This document shows positions 1 through 8,044 of a stretch of 29,498 nt of DNA, in pieces (the first letter of the stretch is position 1; each line of letters starts with the position of its first letter). The stretch spans positions 1-29,498 of the forward strand of contig URHE01000018.1 in the NCBI GenBank assembly GCA_900547595.1, in the 5' to 3' direction. The notes below the pieces were generated by a model. It saw only the letters and a list, made by a program, of their open reading frames with translations. It was not told the origin of the DNA and made no database searches. The position numbers and the translations under genes were made by a program. Source of the DNA: an uncultured Desulfovibrio sp. (lineage in GTDB: Bacteria > Desulfobacterota > Desulfovibrionia > Desulfovibrionales > Desulfovibrionaceae).

Positions 1-115
1 CGAAGCGCGGCTTACGCAAATGGACAGCAACGCAAGACTGTTTTTGACGGATAATTTCGGCATTGCCCGCACAGCACGAGCCCATCACCAAGCAAAAAGT
101 ATAACAAGGCCTACT

Positions 116-143
116 ACAGATAGTTTCATCAGCAAAATGCTCT
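116..143. repeat. Dispersed 28-bp repeat, copy 1
   Basis: This stretch matches 23991-24018 at 26 of 28 positions. The two differences are at 123 and 128. The shared core is TCAGCAAAATGCTCT (129-143). Read on the minus strand the copy begins AGAGCATTTTGC and overlaps the TAG stop codon of the SGNH gene. The other copy is the right end of a 158-bp hairpin-bearing element behind the porin gene. The left part of the element is not recognisable here. The rest of 1-141 shows no gene I can support. Confidence 0.75.
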
Positions 144-1353
144 ACGGAACCGCGGGACGCCGCAGCGCCTCCTCCAGGGCCCCGGCAATGATGGCATGCG
201 CCCTGGCGTTGGGGTGTCTGTCCCAGAGCGAGACGCGCCACTGCGGCGGCGTGCCCGTCCAGACGGCGCCGGGGGTGGGAAAGCGCGGCGCCAGGGAAAT
301 GGCGTCCACCCGGCGTTCCCGCAAGGCGGGGAGAAGCCCGGCGCAATCCGGCCAGAGCAGGACGGTGAACGGGATATGCCACACGGCGAGGTCTCTGGCG
401 CAGGTCTCCAGAATGTCGAGATGCAGCGCTGTGGCCTGCTCCGCCACCAGGCGGGGATAGATGGCCTCAAAAAAGGTGGAGCCGGCGAGCAGGCGGGCCG
501 TCACGTCGCCCCGCGTGGCCGGGAGCGCCCCGGCATGGCGCACGCGCCTGGCGTCCGCGCCTGTGGGCACATAGCGCGGGCCATAACTGAACCATGTGCA
601 GGCGCGGCGCGGATGGTCGCCGATGCTGAGGAAAAAGGCGGCGATCTCCCGGTAGCGCCCGCGCAGGGCCGCGAAGGGGATGCGCCCGCTCTCGATGAGC
701 GCCAGGGCCTGATGCGCGCCGTACCCGCTGACGCCGTAATTGAATACCTGCCAGTCCGGGCCGAGCGCTTCGCCCAGCCGCCAGGCAAAGGTCTCCCGGT
801 CTTCAACGCCGTCGCCGAAAGTGAAGGAATCGCCGAACAGCAGCACGGCCCTTGCGGCGTCCGGCCTCACGGGCGTGACGCGCCGCCCCTCCCCGTCCAG
901 GGTGCAGAGGGTGTCAAACACCACTTCATCGCCGTGCAGTTTGCGGTGCGCGAGCCGCTTTCCCGCGGGATGGACATAGCCGAGCAGGCTGTCCGGCAGA
1001 AAATGGAACCGCCCCTCGGCCTCGCCGCTTTTCAGGTGGCGGCTGTGGGCGGAATCGTCCGTATTGCCGGGATTGGAAAGTGAAGGGACCACCCGGGTGT
1101 ACAGCTCCGCGCAGGCGAATGCCAGACAGAGCGAGCCCAGGCAGATGCAGGCGTAGACCGCCACCGGGCGCCGCAACGCCGCGCCCAGCGCCATGAGCCC
1201 CGCGCCCAGCAGCAGCGGCTCCGCCAGCCAGAAAACCCAGGCCGTGACCGGCAGCCGCTCCACCAGAAGCACGGCCGCAACGGCGAGCGCCGCGGCGCAG
1301 AACAGCAGCACGCCGGCCACGCGGCGGGGGAGCCTGGTCGTATCCATCGCCAT
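142..1353 (-). CDS. Membrane-anchored SGNH/GDSL hydrolase-like protein
   Basis: The 403-residue protein has about three hydrophobic segments in residues 10-85, followed by a soluble domain. That domain carries an SGNH-type block I, FGDSFTFGDG, with the putative nucleophile Ser176, then GVSGYG as the block II glycine. Near the C-terminus DRHPN (from Asp378) is the likely Asp/His pair. The block III position reads SIGDH, so the usual Asn of GxND is not evident. It starts three bases after the carbamoyltransferase stop and is surely co-transcribed with it. Such proteins next to NodU-type carbamoyltransferases are often linked to surface glycan modification, for example as acyl esterases or transferases. 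Here that role is inferred from context. The stop codon TAG is fused to a dispersed repeat (TAGAGC). Confidence 0.75.
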   Translation of the reverse strand: MAMDTTRLPRRVAGVLLFCAAALAVAAVLLVERLPVTAWVFWLAEPLLLGAGLMALGAALRRPVAVYACICLGSLCLAFACAELYTRVVPSLSNPGNTDDSAHSRHLKSGEAEGRFHFLPDSLLGYVHPAGKRLAHRKLHGDEVVFDTLCTLDGEGRRVTPVRPDAARAVLLFGDSFTFGDGVEDRETFAWRLGEALGPDWQVFNYGVSGYGAHQALALIESGRIPFAALRGRYREIAAFFLSIGDHPRRACTWFSYGPRYVPTGADARRVRHAGALPATRGDVTARLLAGSTFFEAIYPRLVAEQATALHLDILETCARDLAVWHIPFTVLLWPDCAGLLPALRERRVDAISLAPRFPTPGAVWTGTPPQWRVSLWDRHPNARAHAIIAGALEEALRRPAVP

Positions 1354-1356
1354 GGC

Positions 1357-3240
1357 CTAGTCCAGCGTGTATTCCCGCCGCCACGAGCCGTCGTCGGGCA
1401 GGGGCGGCTGCTCCTCCTTGTAGAGCAGGGCGTCGCCCAGCACAAGGCAGTCCATTTCCGTGCGCATGAAGCAGAGGTAGGCGTCTTCGGGCGTGCAGAC
1501 CACCGGCTCGCCGCGCACGTTGAAACTGGTATTGACGAGCACCGGGCAGCCGTGCCTGCGCCGGAAGGCATCGAGCAGCGCCCAGTAGCGGGGATTGGTC
1601 TCCCGGCTCACGGTCTGGACGCGCGCGGAGCAGTCCACATGCGTCACCGCGGGCAGGCTGGAGCGCCGGCAGTAGAGGCGCTCCCAGAGGGGCAGTTCCT
1701 GATAGTTCTCCGGCAGGGGCAGGCGCAGCTCTTCCGCCACGGGCGCCACCAGCAGCATGTAGGGCGACGCCGCGCCCCCGAGCCCGAAACGGGACTGCGC
1801 CTCTTCCTCCAGCACCGAGGGGGCGAAGGGACGGAAGCCCTCGCGGTACTTGATCTTCAGATTCAGCCGTTTCTGCATGTCCGGGTCACGCGGGTCGCCG
1901 AGGATGCTCCGGTTGCCGAGGGCGCGCGGCCCGTATTCCATGCGGCCCTGGAACCAGCCCACCACCTTGCCCGCCGCAAGAAGGTCCGCCACGGTGGCCG
2001 TCAGTTCAGCCTCGTCGTCGATGACATGGCAGGGCGCGTGAAAGCGTTTGCAGACGCGGGCCACAGCCTCCCTGCCAAAGGCGGGGCCGAGATAGGAACC
2101 CGCCATGGCGTCGCCGGGCGCGGGCGTGCGCGGCATGCCAAGCCCGATATGCCAGTAGGCCAGCGCCGCGCCGAGGGCGCCGCCCGCATCGCCGGAGGCG
2201 GGCTGGATCCAGATATTCCGGAACCTGCCGCTCCTGAGCAGCCTGCCGTTGGCAACGCAGTTGAGGGCCACGCCGCCCGCGAGGCAAAGATTGTCCGAAC
2301 CCGCGCGCTCGCACGCCGTTTGCGCCAGACGGCCCACCACCTCCTCGGTCACGTTCTGGATGGCGAGGGCCAGGTCCATATACGCCTGCGGCATGTCCCC
2401 GCTTTCCGCGGCGCGGGGGCCAATGCCGAACAGCGCGCGCCAGCGGCGTTCATCATACATCCGCAGGCCGGTGGCGTAGGCGAAATAGCGCATGTTGAGC
2501 ACAAAGGAGCCGTCATCGCGGATGTCGATGAGTTCCGCCCTGATCTTTTCCTCAAACGCGCGCGTCCGGTCCGAGCGCGGATCACCGTAGGGCGCCAGGC
2601 CCATGAGCTTATACTCGCCGCTGTTGACCCTGAACCCGCAGTACGCCGTGAACGCCGAATAGAGCAGGCCCAGCGAATGGGGGAACTGCAGTTCGAGCAG
2701 GCTTTCCAGGGAATTGCCGTCCCCCCGGGCGATGGAAGTAGTGGCCCATTCCCCAACCCCGTCCACGGTGAGGACGGCGGCCTGCGTGAACGGCGAGGGA
2801 AAGAAGGCGGAGGCCGCATGGGAGAGGTGATGCTCCGAAAAGCGGAGCGGCGGCAACTCGCCGCCGGGCGGCAGGAAGTCGCGCAGGGCGCCTTCCAGCA
2901 GGGAGCGCATGAACACCTTTTCCCTGATCCAGACCGGCATGGCCGTGAGAAAGCTTGTGAGCCCGCGCGGCGCAAAGGCGTGGTAGGTTTCCAGCAGCCG
3001 CTCGAACTTGAGGAAGGGCTTGTCGTAAAAGACCACGGCCTCCACCTGGTCCAGGCCGACGGCCCCCTCCTCAAGCACATAGCGCACGGCACCCGAGGGG
3101 AAGGAGGCATCGTGCTTTTTGCGCGAAAAACGCTCCTCCTGCGCGGCCGCCACGATGCTCCCGTCCCGGAGCAGGGCCGCGGCGCTGTCGTGATAATAGG
3201 CGGAAATGCCGAGGATATGGCGCGGCTGGCTCATAGGCAT
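1357..3240 (-). CDS. NodU/CmcH-family carbamoyltransferase
   Basis: The 627-residue protein has both halves of the family. The N-terminal Kae1/YrdC-like part begins HILGISAYYHDSAAALL and carries HHLSHAASAFF and TVDGVGEW, the metal/ATP region. The C-terminal part has EYGPRALGNRSILGDPR and REGFRPFAPSVL. Family members transfer a carbamoyl group from carbamoyl phosphate, through a carbamoyl-adenylate, to a hydroxyl of a sugar or small molecule. I chose ATG 3240 because it overlaps the upstream stop as TGATG; a second ATG at 3234 is equally possible. The neighbours (SxtJ, DUF5989, SGNH) form a recurrent set with this enzyme, which points to carbamoylation of a surface glycan or secreted metabolite. 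The acceptor cannot be read from sequence. Confidence 0.9.
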   Translation of the reverse strand: MPMSQPRHILGISAYYHDSAAALLRDGSIVAAAQEERFSRKKHDASFPSGAVRYVLEEGAVGLDQVEAVVFYDKPFLKFERLLETYHAFAPRGLTSFLTAMPVWIREKVFMRSLLEGALRDFLPPGGELPPLRFSEHHLSHAASAFFPSPFTQAAVLTVDGVGEWATTSIARGDGNSLESLLELQFPHSLGLLYSAFTAYCGFRVNSGEYKLMGLAPYGDPRSDRTRAFEEKIRAELIDIRDDGSFVLNMRYFAYATGLRMYDERRWRALFGIGPRAAESGDMPQAYMDLALAIQNVTEEVVGRLAQTACERAGSDNLCLAGGVALNCVANGRLLRSGRFRNIWIQPASGDAGGALGAALAYWHIGLGMPRTPAPGDAMAGSYLGPAFGREAVARVCKRFHAPCHVIDDEAELTATVADLLAAGKVVGWFQGRMEYGPRALGNRSILGDPRDPDMQKRLNLKIKYREGFRPFAPSVLEEEAQSRFGLGGAASPYMLLVAPVAEELRLPLPENYQELPLWERLYCRRSSLPAVTHVDCSARVQTVSRETNPRYWALLDAFRRRHGCPVLVNTSFNVRGEPVVCTPEDAYLCFMRTEMDCLVLGDALLYKEEQPPLPDDGSWRREYTLD

Positions 3241-3389
3241 CAGAAAATGGTATAGATGAAGGGCGCGATGGCGCTGCCGCCCGCGAAAACAAGCAGGGAA
3301 CACAGCGCCACCAGGATGATGATCAGCGGCAGCAGCCAGAACTTCTTGCGCGTTTTCAGAAATCCCGCCAAATCGGTGACAAAACCCAT
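3240..3389 (-). CDS. DUF5989 small membrane protein
   Basis: This is a 49-codon gene, short enough to be missed by length cut-offs. The product starts MGFVTDLAGFLKTRKKFW, has one transmembrane helix rich in Leu, Ile and Val (about residues 19-36) and ends APFIYTIF. That is the pattern of DUF5989 proteins, which sit beside NodU-type carbamoyltransferases. A Shine-Dalgarno-like GGAG/GAGG lies just upstream of the ATG. Its TGA overlaps the ATG of the carbamoyltransferase (TGATG), which suggests translational coupling. Function is unknown. It may anchor or assist the carbamoyltransferase at the membrane, but that is inference from neighbourhood only. Confidence 0.85.
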   Translation of the reverse strand: MGFVTDLAGFLKTRKKFWLLPLIIILVALCSLLVFAGGSAIAPFIYTIF

Positions 3390-3440
3390 GAAAACCTCAC
3401 TCCGCCCCACAACGGGTCCAGATGTCGAAACGCCTTTTAA

Positions 3441-3839
3441 TTAATACGGATGCCGAAAATCTTCGGGACAGAACACATGCTCCCGCCGGAGAAAGCAGGA
3501 ACCGCGCCCGCGCTTCCAGCGCGCAAGCTTCAGGTCATCCTTGCCGAGCAGGCGGCGGATCAGCGCCACCGGCAGGAGGACCGCCACATAGACGACCGTG
3601 AGCACCACGCGCGACGTCACCGCGCCAAGAACGCGCGCAAGCCCGAACCAGAGCCACGCCAGCGGACGCAATGCCGCGGGAACGGTCATGCCCAGCAAAA
3701 GCACGCCCATGGCCCCCCAGACAAGGGGCATCCACCGAAAGAGCATCCAGAGAAGCAGCAGAAGAAAGGTCAGGGCGAGGCAGGTGTCCCGCTCCTGCAG
3801 GGGAGTCACGCAACGCGTGGGACGGCTCTCTTTTGGCAT
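3441..3839 (-). CDS. SxtJ-family membrane protein
   Basis: The 132-residue protein starts MPKESRPTRCVTPLQERD. It has a pair of hydrophobic helices rich in Leu (about residues 22-52), a third hydrophobic stretch around residues 70-96, and a basic tail. This layout and its place ahead of DUF5989 and a carbamoyltransferase match the SxtJ family. An AGGGA motif lies 5' of the chosen ATG. A longer frame back to 3902 exists, but its extra residues look like non-coding translation. It is probably the first gene of the minus-strand operon running to 142. No biochemical role is established that I can cite with confidence; a membrane platform for the modification enzymes is a guess. Confidence 0.75.
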   Translation of the reverse strand: MPKESRPTRCVTPLQERDTCLALTFLLLLLWMLFRWMPLVWGAMGVLLLGMTVPAALRPLAWLWFGLARVLGAVTSRVVLTVVYVAVLLPVALIRRLLGKDDLKLARWKRGRGSCFLRREHVFCPEDFRHPY

Positions 3840-3961
3840 GGTATTCCCTGCGACGACGCGCATGCAGCAACAGAACAGAGGCGCCCCGCCGGCGCGGGAC
3901 AAACGCCGCGACGTCCACGGACGCGGCCCGGGCGCCGGGCATGCCGCGCCGGGACGCCGTA

Positions 3962-3990
3962 TTCTTATCCCATGAATGGCGGCAAGGCAA
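3962..3990 (-). promoter_or_regulatory. Weak candidate promoter for the sxtJ-carbamoyltransferase operon
   Basis: On the minus strand TTGCCT (3985-3990) is followed after 17 bp by TAAGAA (3962-3967). The -35 match is fair and the -10 match is poor. It is listed mainly because the operon needs a promoter in this interval. Confidence 0.25.
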
Positions 3991-4067
3991 TATCACGCGG
4001 CCGGGCTCTCCCGAAAACGGAAGGCCGAAAACACTTTTTTTCACATCAAAAAAAAATTTTTTCCCGC

Positions 4068-4096
4068 TTGTCTTGGCGGACCAAATAGGCTACCGT
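4068..4096 (+). promoter_or_regulatory. Candidate sigma-70 promoter of the coo operon
   Basis: TTGTCT (4068-4073), a 17-bp spacer and TACCGT (4091-4096) lie just downstream of the A9T6 tract, which could act as an UP-like element. The -35 hexamer is identical to the one I see for the NYN gene. The -10 keeps only the TA...T frame. The leader to the cooM ATG would be about 115 nt. Confidence 0.35.
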
Positions 4097-4216
4097 TCAT
4101 CACATTCGAATTTTTCAGTCGACTCCGTGCGGCACGGAAACAGTCTGGCATGACATGTCTCCATCCACCGCGGACGCGGGGCCGTGGCTGGAAATTCCTA
4201 GCCAAACGGGGCGTCT

Positions 4217-7200
4217 ATGACAGCAGCATTGTTTACCTCAAGCGGTTCATGGCTGCCGCTGGTCCTCGGCTCACTCCTCCTGCTTTGCGCCACCGCCAAG
4301 GCCGTGCAGCAGCGCAACGATCCCCGCAGGCTCATCCTGTGGGGCGCGCTGCACGATCTCGGCGTCGTGTGCATGGCGTTCTGCGCCCAGGAGGCGATCG
4401 GGCTTGCCGGCATCTGGCTTTTTGCCATCTTCCAGATCGCCGCGCGCGTCCTTGCCTGGTGCGCCCTGGCGAAGCTTCCGGCAGCCGGGGCTCCCGCTGC
4501 CGGCGCCTGTGCGGGCGGCGCCTGCCTCCTGCGCGGGCTTGCCGCAGCCGGCCCCACGCTGGCGGAGCTTGAAGGCGCGGGCAGGCAACGGCCATGGGCC
4601 GGCGCGCTCTTTGCCCTGGGCCTCCTGGCCGCCGTGGGCGGCAGTCCCTTCCTCCTGCCGGAGGCGCGCGCCATCATCACCACCGGCCTGCTGGAAACCC
4701 TGCCCACTGGCGGCTTTTTCTGCCTCATGCTCATGGCGGCGGCCACAACGGTCTTTATCTGGCTGTATGTGGACGCCGTGCGCCGCATCTGTCTGGAACG
4801 GCCCGCGCATGACGGTAGCGGGGCGGAGGCTTCCGGTCGCCGCTGCCCGCTCTTCAGCGCCGGCTCCGGCCTGACGCCCCTGCTCTTCCTGCTGGGGCTC
4901 CTCGTGGCCCTGCTCGGCCTGTTCCGGGGGCCGCTCACGGACGCGGTGGGCGGGGCCTTCGGCATCACGATGCCGCACAGCCTCGTGCATCCGGCCTTCT
5001 GGTGGCTCTATGCGGGCGCGTTCGTCACCGGGGCGGCCTTCCTGCTGCGCGTCAAGGCGGCGCCGTATATCGGCACGCTGTTCTTCGCCTGCGCCCTCGC
5101 GGCGGTCTGCGTCGTCGACGCGACGCCGCTGCCCCGGTTCTTCCTTGTCATCATCACCCTCATCGGCCTCGTGGTGGCGGTCTATTCGCTGAACTACATC
5201 CATGACGACCGCAAGGGCTGGTACTGGTTCTTCCTGCTCCTGACCTTCGCCTCGCTGGCGGGCATCGTTTCCGCCTCGAACACGCTGGGCATGTACGGCT
5301 ACTGGGAGCTCATGACCTTCGCCTCCTACTTCCTCGTGGTGCACGAGGAACGCCGGGCCGCCTATGACGCGGGCCTCAAATACTATGTGATGTGCGCGGG
5401 CGGCGCGCTCTTCATGCTGCCCGGCCTCATCCTGCTGGATGCCTTTGCCGTCGCGCCGGGCGCGGCCCTCCAGCTCCCCTTCTGGCTCCAGGCCGGGCTC
5501 ATCCTCTGTCTCGCCGGGTTCGGCGTCAAGGCGGGCCTGGTGCCGCTCCACTCCTGGCTGCCCGACGCGCATCCGGCGGCGCCCTCCTCGGTGTCCGCGC
5601 CCCTTTCCGGCGTCATCACCAAGATGGGCATCTTCGGCATCCTGAGCTTCATCATCATCGGCGCCGGCCAGGCCGAGGGCGAGCTGCCCGGCATGTTCGG
5701 CCTCTCCTGGTTCGGCACCTGGCTCTGCGGCATGGGCGCGGCCACGCTCATCTACGGCGAGATCATGGCCCTCTGCCAGAGCGACATCAAACGCATGCTC
5801 GCCTACTCCACCATGGGGCAGATCGGCGAGATCGCCCTGGTGCTCGGCCTGGGGACCTGGCTCGCCACGGCGGGCGCGCTCTGGCACGTATTCACCCACG
5901 CGGTGATGAAAGACCTGCTCTTCCTCGGCGCGGGCGCGCTCATCATGCGCGCCGGCAGCCGCAACCTCGCGGACCTGCGCGGCCTCGGCCACCAGATGCC
6001 CTGGACGGTGGCCTGCATGTGCGTGGGCCTCGTCAGCATCATGGGCCTGCCGCCCTTCGGCGCCTTTTACAGCAAGTTCCTCATGATCCAGGCCGCCACC
6101 AGCGCCGGGCACCTCTGGGTGGCCGTGCTCCTGCTGGCCGGCGCGCTGGTGGGCGCCGTCTACTACGCGCGCATCCTCAAAACGCTGGTCTTTGAACCGC
6201 GTCCGGCCACGCTTCCCGCCGTGGAGGAGGCGCCGCTGGGCATGCGCCTTGCCATGCTCGCGCTGGCGGCCCTGAGCCTGCTCTTCGGCCTTGCGCCGCA
6301 ACTGCTCATGCCCCTGGTGCTGCCCGTGGCCTCCCTCGCCTATACGGCCCCGGCCCAGGCTCCGGCCATCCTCGAGGCCATGAGCGTCAACTGGCCCATC
6401 TACGTCATCTTCCCGGTATTCGGGGCCGTCCTGCCCGCCCTCTTCTGCGGGCGGCCGCGCATGGCCGGCTGGATGAGCGTGGGGGTGCTGCTGCTCACGG
6501 CGCTGCTCGTCGTCCTCTTCGGGCGCGGGCTGGATACGCTCTCCTTCTGCTTCGCCCTGCTGGTGCCGCTGGTGGGCGCGGTGAACATGGCCTATGCCGT
6601 GGGCTACATGTCGCACAGCCATTCGCAGTGGCGCTTCTACTGCGCGTTCACCTGCATGTGCGGCGGCCTGGTGGGCATGGCGGCGAGCCAGTACCTGCTG
6701 AGCTTCTTCCTGTTCTGGGAGATCATGAGCTCGTGGACGCTCTATCTGGCCATTGCCCATGAGGGCGACAGGGCCTCCCTGCGGGAAGCGTTCAAGTACT
6801 TCCTCTTCAACCTCTTCGGCGCGGGCTTCCTCTTTGTGGGCCTGGCCGTGCTCGGACCCTTCACGCCATTCAACACGAGCCTGCTTTCGGGCATCCTCAT
6901 GGGCACGAGCCCCTGGGCCGCATGGCTCGGCATGGCCCTGCTGGCCGTGGGCTTTGTGCTCAAGGCGGCGCAGCTGCCCTTCCGCATTGACTGGCAGATG
7001 CATCCGGCGCTGGCCCCCACGCCCGTTTCCGGCTACATCTCCTCCGTCCTGCTGAAGAGCGCCATCATCGGCCTCATCAAGCTCTTCATGCTCCTCGGCG
7101 GCGGCTTCGCCCTGGCGGGCCTTGTGGGCGGCTTCGGCCAGGGGGTCATCACCACCGCGGTCATGTGGATCGGCGGCATCACCATCATCATGGCCGCCAT

Positions 7201-8044
7201 CCAGGCGCTGCGCGCCAACGGCCTCAAGCTGGTATTCATCTACTCCACGGTGAGCCAGCTCGGCTACATGGTGCTTGCCGTGGCGGCGGGCGGCGCGCTC
7301 GGCTATGCGGGCGGCATGCTCCACCTCATCAACCATGTGTTCTTCAAGGACCTGCTCTTCCTCATCTGCGGCGCGGTCATGTTCGCCACACACAAGGAGA
7401 CGCTCGACGACCTTGGCGGCATCGGTCGCAAGATGCCCTTCACGCTCTGCATGTTCGCCATCGCCGGTCTTTCGCTGGTGGGCGTGCCGCCCACGAGCGG
7501 CTTCTCCTCCAAGTGGATCATCTACCATGCGCTCATGCAGGCGGACCAGCCGTTCCTGGCCCTGCTCTCCCTGGTGGGCAGCGTCATCACGCTGGCCTAT
7601 GTGGCCAAGTTCATGCACGCGGCCTTCCTCGGGCAGCCCGGGCCGCATCTGGATGACGTCAGGGAGGCGCCCCTGGTCATGCGCGTGCCCATGGGCATCC
7701 TTGCCGTGGGCTGCGTGCTCACGGGCGTCTTCCCCGGCCTCGCCCTCGGCCCCATCAACACCATCCTTGCCCAGTACGGCGCCTCGCCGCTGGATGTGGG
7801 CATCTCGGGCGTGCTGTCCGGCCCCGGAACCTGGAACGCCACGGGCATCTTCGTCATGATGGCGCTGGCCTTTTTCGGCGGGGCCTGGTTCGTGCGCCGC
7901 TTCACGCGCCTGCGTGAGATCGACGTCCACACCTGCGGCCTGCCGGTCGAAACGGCCGCCAGCCGCATGACGCCGTCCAGCATCTACGGCGACCTCGTGC
8001 GCCTGCTCGGCGGCGACAGCGCCCCCAAGGAGAACCGCTCATGA
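4217..8044 (+). CDS. cooM: Coo hydrogenase membrane subunit CooM (double antiporter-like module)
   Basis: This 1275-residue, almost wholly hydrophobic protein has two NuoL/M-like (Mrp antiporter-like) modules in one chain. Module 1 (about residues 280-700) carries the hallmark PLHSWLPDAHPAAPSSVSAP near residues 440-460 and a conserved Glu in YGYWELMTFASYF. Module 2 (about 780-1200) has FFLFWEIMSSWTLYLA, LKAAQLPFRIDWQ, APTPVSGYI and GMLHLINHVFFKDLLF. The N-terminal 200 residues add further helices. CooM of Rhodospirillum rubrum is similarly large, and the following gene order is the classical cooMKLXUH. Its role is ion translocation across the inner membrane, driven by the hydrogenase reaction. 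The start follows a weak CGGGGCG motif. Its stop overlaps the cooK ATG (ATGA). Confidence 0.9.
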   Translation: MTAALFTSSGSWLPLVLGSLLLLCATAKAVQQRNDPRRLILWGALHDLGVVCMAFCAQEAIGLAGIWLFAIFQIAARVLAWCALAKLPAAGAPAAGACAGGACLLRGLAAAGPTLAELEGAGRQRPWAGALFALGLLAAVGGSPFLLPEARAIITTGLLETLPTGGFFCLMLMAAATTVFIWLYVDAVRRICLERPAHDGSGAEASGRRCPLFSAGSGLTPLLFLLGLLVALLGLFRGPLTDAVGGAFGITMPHSLVHPAFWWLYAGAFVTGAAFLLRVKAAPYIGTLFFACALAAVCVVDATPLPRFFLVIITLIGLVVAVYSLNYIHDDRKGWYWFFLLLTFASLAGIVSASNTLGMYGYWELMTFASYFLVVHEERRAAYDAGLKYYVMCAGGALFMLPGLILLDAFAVAPGAALQLPFWLQAGLILCLAGFGVKAGLVPLHSWLPDAHPAAPSSVSAPLSGVITKMGIFGILSFIIIGAGQAEGELPGMFGLSWFGTWLCGMGAATLIYGEIMALCQSDIKRMLAYSTMGQIGEIALVLGLGTWLATAGALWHVFTHAVMKDLLFLGAGALIMRAGSRNLADLRGLGHQMPWTVACMCVGLVSIMGLPPFGAFYSKFLMIQAATSAGHLWVAVLLLAGALVGAVYYARILKTLVFEPRPATLPAVEEAPLGMRLAMLALAALSLLFGLAPQLLMPLVLPVASLAYTAPAQAPAILEAMSVNWPIYVIFPVFGAVLPALFCGRPRMAGWMSVGVLLLTALLVVLFGRGLDTLSFCFALLVPLVGAVNMAYAVGYMSHSHSQWRFYCAFTCMCGGLVGMAASQYLLSFFLFWEIMSSWTLYLAIAHEGDRASLREAFKYFLFNLFGAGFLFVGLAVLGPFTPFNTSLLSGILMGTSPWAAWLGMALLAVGFVLKAAQLPFRIDWQMHPALAPTPVSGYISSVLLKSAIIGLIKLFMLLGGGFALAGLVGGFGQGVITTAVMWIGGITIIMAAIQALRANGLKLVFIYSTVSQLGYMVLAVAAGGALGYAGGMLHLINHVFFKDLLFLICGAVMFATHKETLDDLGGIGRKMPFTLCMFAIAGLSLVGVPPTSGFSSKWIIYHALMQADQPFLALLSLVGSVITLAYVAKFMHAAFLGQPGPHLDDVREAPLVMRVPMGILAVGCVLTGVFPGLALGPINTILAQYGASPLDVGISGVLSGPGTWNATGIFVMMALAFFGGAWFVRRFTRLREIDVHTCGLPVETAASRMTPSSIYGDLVRLLGGDSAPKENRS

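Larger units (their letters stand above)
3840..4216. other. Divergent intergenic region between glycan module and coo operon
   Basis: This 377-bp region separates two divergent operons and should hold promoters for both. It contains an A9T6 tract (4048-4062), a short inverted repeat CCGTGC/GCACGG (4125-4137) and the 8-bp palindrome GACATGTC (4152-4159). Open frames here run through low-complexity translation and I do not accept them as genes. I saw no clear CooA-type or sigma-54 site. Confidence 0.6.

Noticed and set aside
1552..3255. A 567-codon plus-strand frame opposite the carbamoyltransferase
   Set aside because: Low-complexity shadow translation; the opposite strand encodes a clear NodU-type enzyme.
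4140..4165. Possible sigma-54 (-24/-12) site, TGGCATG...
   Set aside because: The GG is present but the required GC at the -12 position is not found at the correct spacing.
3840..4216. CooA (CO sensor) binding site ahead of cooM
   Set aside because: No TGTCR-N6-YGACA-like site was found. GACATGTC (4152-4159) has the wrong spacing.
3976..4572. Plus-strand frame overlapping the cooM start in another frame
   Set aside because: It mixes AT-rich leader sequence with out-of-frame cooM. The cooM frame carries all family signals.
4271..7930. A 1219-codon open frame on the minus strand opposite cooM
   Set aside because: It is the antisense shadow of a long GC-rich membrane protein gene. The translation is rich in Glu, His, Arg and Gly, with no family-like segment and no ribosome-binding site.
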